A stretch of 64,000 nt of DNA from Beroe forskalii. Taxonomy: Eukaryota; Ctenophora; Nuda; Beroida; Beroidae. The translations under genes and the position numbers were made by a program. Under the pieces are notes generated by a model, which saw only the letters and a list, made by a program, of their open reading frames with translations, searched no databases and was not told where the DNA came from. The DNA lies in assembly GCA_011033025.1 (NCBI GenBank), contig WFMF01000058.1:1-64000 (forward strand). Reading direction: 5' to 3'. Positions 60,116 through 64,000 of this stretch are shown here, one piece after another; positions within the stretch are counted from its first letter, which is position 1, and each line of letters starts with the position of its first letter.

Positions 60116-60750
60116 GTAATAATGTGTAAATTAAAGTAGCTCTAGCTTCCCAATTGGGGAACCAAGGAGGAAGTAAAATGATTTGCAATGGGAACCCACG
60201 TGCTGCAATGGGAACCCACGTGACCGCAATTATCCCGCTCCAGCCTAAGCAACGTCACGTGACTACCACGTTACCGCGCGCATATCATGTAAAACATGCG
60301 GCACGCAGGTCACGTGACCGCGCTTGATATTCGATACACCTCGGGGAAGAGCGGTGCAATGTTATTGTATGATACACCTAGCATGTAGGATATAGAGTGA
60401 AGGGTGCGATGTAAACCTATGATATATTATATATCTATGTAAATACAGTGTATCGGAATGTGAGTGCAATGTAAACGTATGTTACACTTACACTGAACAT
60501 GTCGGTTGATAAACAGGAGCGCTCAGCCTTTGCAGCTTTACAGAAAAGTGTGCAACAAGCGTACGATGGAGACTGTAGTAAAACAGTAAAGTAATGAATA
60601 AATTTAAATGTCAAGAAGTATTACAAGGAAATTTCATTCATTGAAAGACATTCCGACCTCCTCAACTGTCAAATTGTTTAGTGTACGTGCATGTTTTATA
60701 GTAGGTAGGTACTAGGTACCTATAATTTACGTTCACTCTAGTCGAACCAG
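60116..60750 (+). other. Intron sequence following exon 18
   Basis: Good GTAATA donor at 60116. No coding signal. Contains the E-box cluster. Confidence 0.45.
60197..60316. promoter_or_regulatory. Cluster of four CACGTG E-boxes
   Basis: CACGTG at 60197, 60217, 60256 and 60311. The first two lie in a 20-bp direct repeat (TGCAATGGGAACCCACGTG). It follows the last exon identified in the lectin/Ig gene. Regulatory function is unproven. Confidence 0.3.
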
Positions 60751-63370
60751 CGGGGAACGGACATTTCATCTCCCGACACTTCATCTCACGACATTTCATC
60801 TCCGACACTTCATCTCAAAGTACGACATTTCATCCCCAGGGTTTTTTGAAGTACGACGTTTCATCTCCAGGGTGCGACGTTTCATCTCAGGGTACGACAC
60901 TTCATCTCCGGGTACGACATTTCATCTCTACGTACGACATTTCATCTCAAACTGCAACACTGCATCTCAGACTGCGACAATTCATCTCTGGGTACGTCAT
61001 TTCATCTCTGGGTACGTCATTTCATGTCTGGGTATAACATTTTATCTCAGACTGCGACACTTCATCTTTGGGTGCAACATTTCATCTCAGGCTACGACAC
61101 TTCATCTCAGGGTACGACACTTCATCTCAGACTGCAACACTTCATCTCATGGTACGACATTTCATCTCAGGGTACGACATTTCATTTCAGGCTACGACAC
61201 TTCATCTCTGGGTGCGACATTTCATCTCAGACTGCGACACTTTATCTCAGACTGCGACATTTCATCTCAGGGTACGACACTTCATCTCAGACTGCGACAC
61301 TTCATCTCTATGTACGACACTTCATCTAAGACTGCGACATTTCATCTCTGGGTGCAACATTTCATCTCAGGCTACGACACTTCATCTCAGGGTACGACAC
61401 TTCATCTCAGACTGCGACACTTCATCTCTGGGTACGACATTTCATCTCAGGGTACGACATTTCATTTCGGGCTACGACACTTCATCTCTGGGTGCGACAT
61501 TTCATCTCAGACTGCGACACTTCATCTCAGGGTACGACACTTCATCTCAGGGTACGACACTTAATCTCAGGGTACGACACTTCATCTCAGACTGCGGCAC
61601 TTCATCTCAGGGTATAACACTTCATCTCAGGGTACGACACTTCATCTCAGACTGCGACACTTCATCTCGGGCTACGACACTTCCTCTGGGTGAGACATTT
61701 CATCTCAGACTGCGACACTTCATCTCTGGGTACGACATTTCATCTCAGGGTACGACATTTCATTTCGGGCTACGACACTTCATCTCTGGGTGCGACATTT
61801 CATCTCAGACTGCGACACTTCATCTCAGGGTACGACACTTAATCTCAGGGTACGACACTTAATCTCAGGGTACGACACTTCATCTCAGACTGCGGCACTT
61901 CATCTCAGGGTATAACACTTCATCTCAGGGTACGACACTTCATTCAGACTGCGACACTTCATCTCGGGCTACGACACTTCCTCTGGTGGAGATATTTCAT
62001 TCAGATCAGACAATTCATTCAAAGTACGACATTTCATCTCCAGGGTTTTTTGAAGTACGACGTTTCATCTCCAGAGGCGACGTTTCATTCAGCGTACGAC
62101 ACTTCATCTTTAACTGTAACTTGATTGCATTGAGTGTGACATTTCATCTCAGACTGATAGGACACTTCATTCAGACTGACATTCATCTCATTTGGATTTC
62201 ATTTTAGGGTCACACTTCATCTCAGACTGCGACACTTCTCTGCGACATTTCATTCAGACTGCGACACTTCATCTCAGGGATTTCATCTCAGACTGCGACA
62301 CTTCATCTCAGGGTATGACACTTCATCTTAGGGTACCCTGAAATGAAGTGTCGAACCCTGAGATGAAGTGTCGTACCCTGAGATGAAGTGTCGTACCCTG
62401 AGATGAAGTGTTGTAGGTACCCTGAGATGAAGCGTCGCAGTCTGAGATGAAGTGTCGTACCCTTAGATGAAGTGTCGTAGCCTGAGATGAAATGTCGCAG
62501 TCTGAGATGAAGTGTCGCTGTCTGAGATGAAGTGTCGTGAATTCTAGATGAAGTATCGCAGTCTGAGATGAAGTGTCGTACCCTGAGATGAAGCATCCTT
62601 CACCTTCCATCTTCAGCTGACGACGATAACGACTTTCTAAAGCTCCTGATTTAAAGTTTATCGTATCATTCAACGTTTTAACTTGCTATCTAACCTGAGA
62701 TGAAGTGTCGTAGTCTGAGATGAAGTGTCGTACCCTGAGATGAAATGTCGCAGTCTGAGATGAAGTGTCGTACCCTGAGATGAAGTGTCGTACCCTGAGA
62801 TGAAATGTCGTAGTCTGAGATGAAGTGTCGCAGTCTGAGATGAAGTGTCGCAGTCTGAGATGAAGTGTCGTCTGAGATGAAGTGTCGCAACCTGAGATGA
62901 AGTGTCGTACCCTAAGATGAAATGTCGCAGTCTGAGATGAAGTGTCGTACCCTGAGATGAAATGTAGCACCTTACAGTGCAATCAAGTTACAGTTAGAGA
63001 TGAAGTGTCGTAATTTGAGATGAAATGTCGCACCTGAGATGAAATGTGTAATAGTACAATCAAATTACAGTAGGAGATGAAGTGCCGTACCTTTTGAGAT
63101 GAAACGTCGCACCCTGAGATGAAATGTCGTACTTATAGTACAATCAAATTACAGTAGGAGATGAAGTGTCGTACCCTTGAGATGAAACGTCGCACCCTGA
63201 GATGAAACGTCGTACTTCAAAACCCTGGGATGAAATGTCGTACTACAAAGTCGTCAAATTACAGTAGTGAGATGAAGTGTCGTACCTGAGATAGAAACTG
63301 CACTTCTACAGGATGATAGAGTGTCGTAACTTTAATAAATCAAATTACTGTAGACATGAATGTGTCATAC
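60751..63370. mobile_element. Large foldback element made of two opposed 20-bp satellite arrays
   Basis: From 60751 to about 62332 the plus strand reads repeats of a 20-bp unit, CATCTCAGGGTACGACACTT, alternating with a CAGACTGCGACACTT variant. At GGGTACCC (62331-62338) orientation flips and the inverse unit (GAGATGAAGTGTCGTACCCT) continues to about 63360, with a 95-bp unique spacer at 62600-62695. Beyond 62970 an additional ~85-bp higher-order unit containing AATCAAATTACAGTAGGAGA appears. Its terminus matches the small element at 47661-48054. Long open frames here are repeat artefacts. Confidence 0.88.
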
Positions 63371-64000
63371 TTTGAGTTGAACGTCACAGTCTCCTAATGA
63401 ACGTGCATTTCGTAAAACCTGCATAAATATGTACTCTGTTTTAATAAGTCCAGTGTCGGAATGTAAAACTATGACTCGATCGATACTAATGTCAGAATCA
63501 TAGGTTGTAGCATTGACCAATTCCGTCACTGCTAGTTTGACTAGAGGAACATTAAACTTCTCAGGGTATCATATCGCACTTCACCTACTCTAACATGTTA
63601 TGTATCCTATAACATTGACAGTTCGGAGTGTTGAATGCTGGCAGTGATGAAATTGCGGTATGTTCTTGACATGCGTAAGGGTTATTCAGCACTTGTTTAC
63701 TACAAATCATACTATCGTACGCTTGGTTCCCATCACTTCCATTGCTGTTACTCGATGGTTCCGCCGTCACTGTTTATAACTCCTGTTCAACTTGCTGAAC
63801 ATATCCTTCTGCACTACTTCGATTATATCTTGTATTTATTGATGATAATTATGATTGTTTCCAATGCACGCCACTATTACTATCCGTTTCATTGCAGCTT
63901 TTCAACATAAATCGTATTTCATTCGCTTTCTTTCTTTGGGGTATATATCATAGCGCTACTGACCTCTCCATAACCATGATATCCTAACTGGATCACTACA
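63371..64000. other. No gene seen
   Basis: Unique AT-rich sequence, presumably still intronic to the lectin/Ig gene. A short minus-strand frame (63770-63585) and a plus-strand frame (63635-63910) have no splice context or recognisable motif. Confidence 0.35.

Noticed and set aside
60846..62982. Long open frames with HFISGYDTSSQ-type repeats
   Set aside because: Products of the 20-bp satellite (60 bp covers all three frames); codons carry no independent signal.
1..64000. tRNA, rRNA and snRNA genes
   Set aside because: None noticed by eye; a covariance-model search would be needed to exclude them.

Overview
This is genomic DNA of a multicellular animal, almost certainly an invertebrate. Coding sequence is split into many short exons with GT-AG introns. 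The recognisable products are metazoan: a CCDC177-like coiled-coil protein, a DLK/LZK-type MAP3K, Golgi carbohydrate sulfotransferases, a trypsin-fold protease, and a lectin/Ig/sushi extracellular protein. Much of the rest is short palindromic DNA transposons and minisatellites. Composition is AT-rich with CpG-rich islands inside transposon relics. I cannot name the phylum from sequence alone.

Layout. 1-5.2 kb: no confident gene, several inverted-repeat elements. 5.2-10.0 kb, minus strand: CCDC177-like gene in seven exons, its last intron carrying a transposon that itself carries a second transposon. 10.0-12.7 kb: divergent intergenic DNA full of CG-rich palindromes. 12.7-35.6 kb, plus strand: a 15-exon DLK/LZK-like kinase gene. 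Its large introns hold about 3 kb of homopolymer-smeared, probably mis-called sequence (20.7-23.7 kb), interspersed repeats, and on the opposite strand a complete intronless serine protease gene (31.2-32.2 kb) bracketed by direct repeats. 35.6-39.8 kb: downstream DNA with MITEs and a long hairpin. 39.8-47.5 kb, plus strand: three paralogous carbohydrate sulfotransferase coding exons, the middle one frameshifted. 47.7-48.1 kb: a small foldback element. 48.5 kb to beyond the window, plus strand: a multi-exon gene for a signal peptide, F-type lectin-like domain, three cysteine-rich modules, five Ig-like domains and a sushi domain. Its introns hold a 1.8 kb minisatellite, a mariner relic with a foldback element inserted in it, and a 2.6 kb inverted satellite.

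The most unusual structural feature is that two unrelated genes carry tandem arrays made from an exon-intron boundary. In the lectin/Ig gene about 45 copies of a 39-bp unit each contain the 3' splice site and first exon bases. In the kinase gene eight copies of a 49-bp unit each contain the exon end and a 5' splice site (one inactivated). Reading frames predict that only the exon-proximal site in each array gives a full-length product.

The genes do not form a pathway. The kinase would act in stress/JNK-type signalling, the sulfotransferases in Golgi glycan modification, the protease outside the cell, and the lectin/Ig protein in adhesion or recognition. All exon boundaries were placed by eye from splice consensus and reading-frame continuity; no transcript or database evidence was available.
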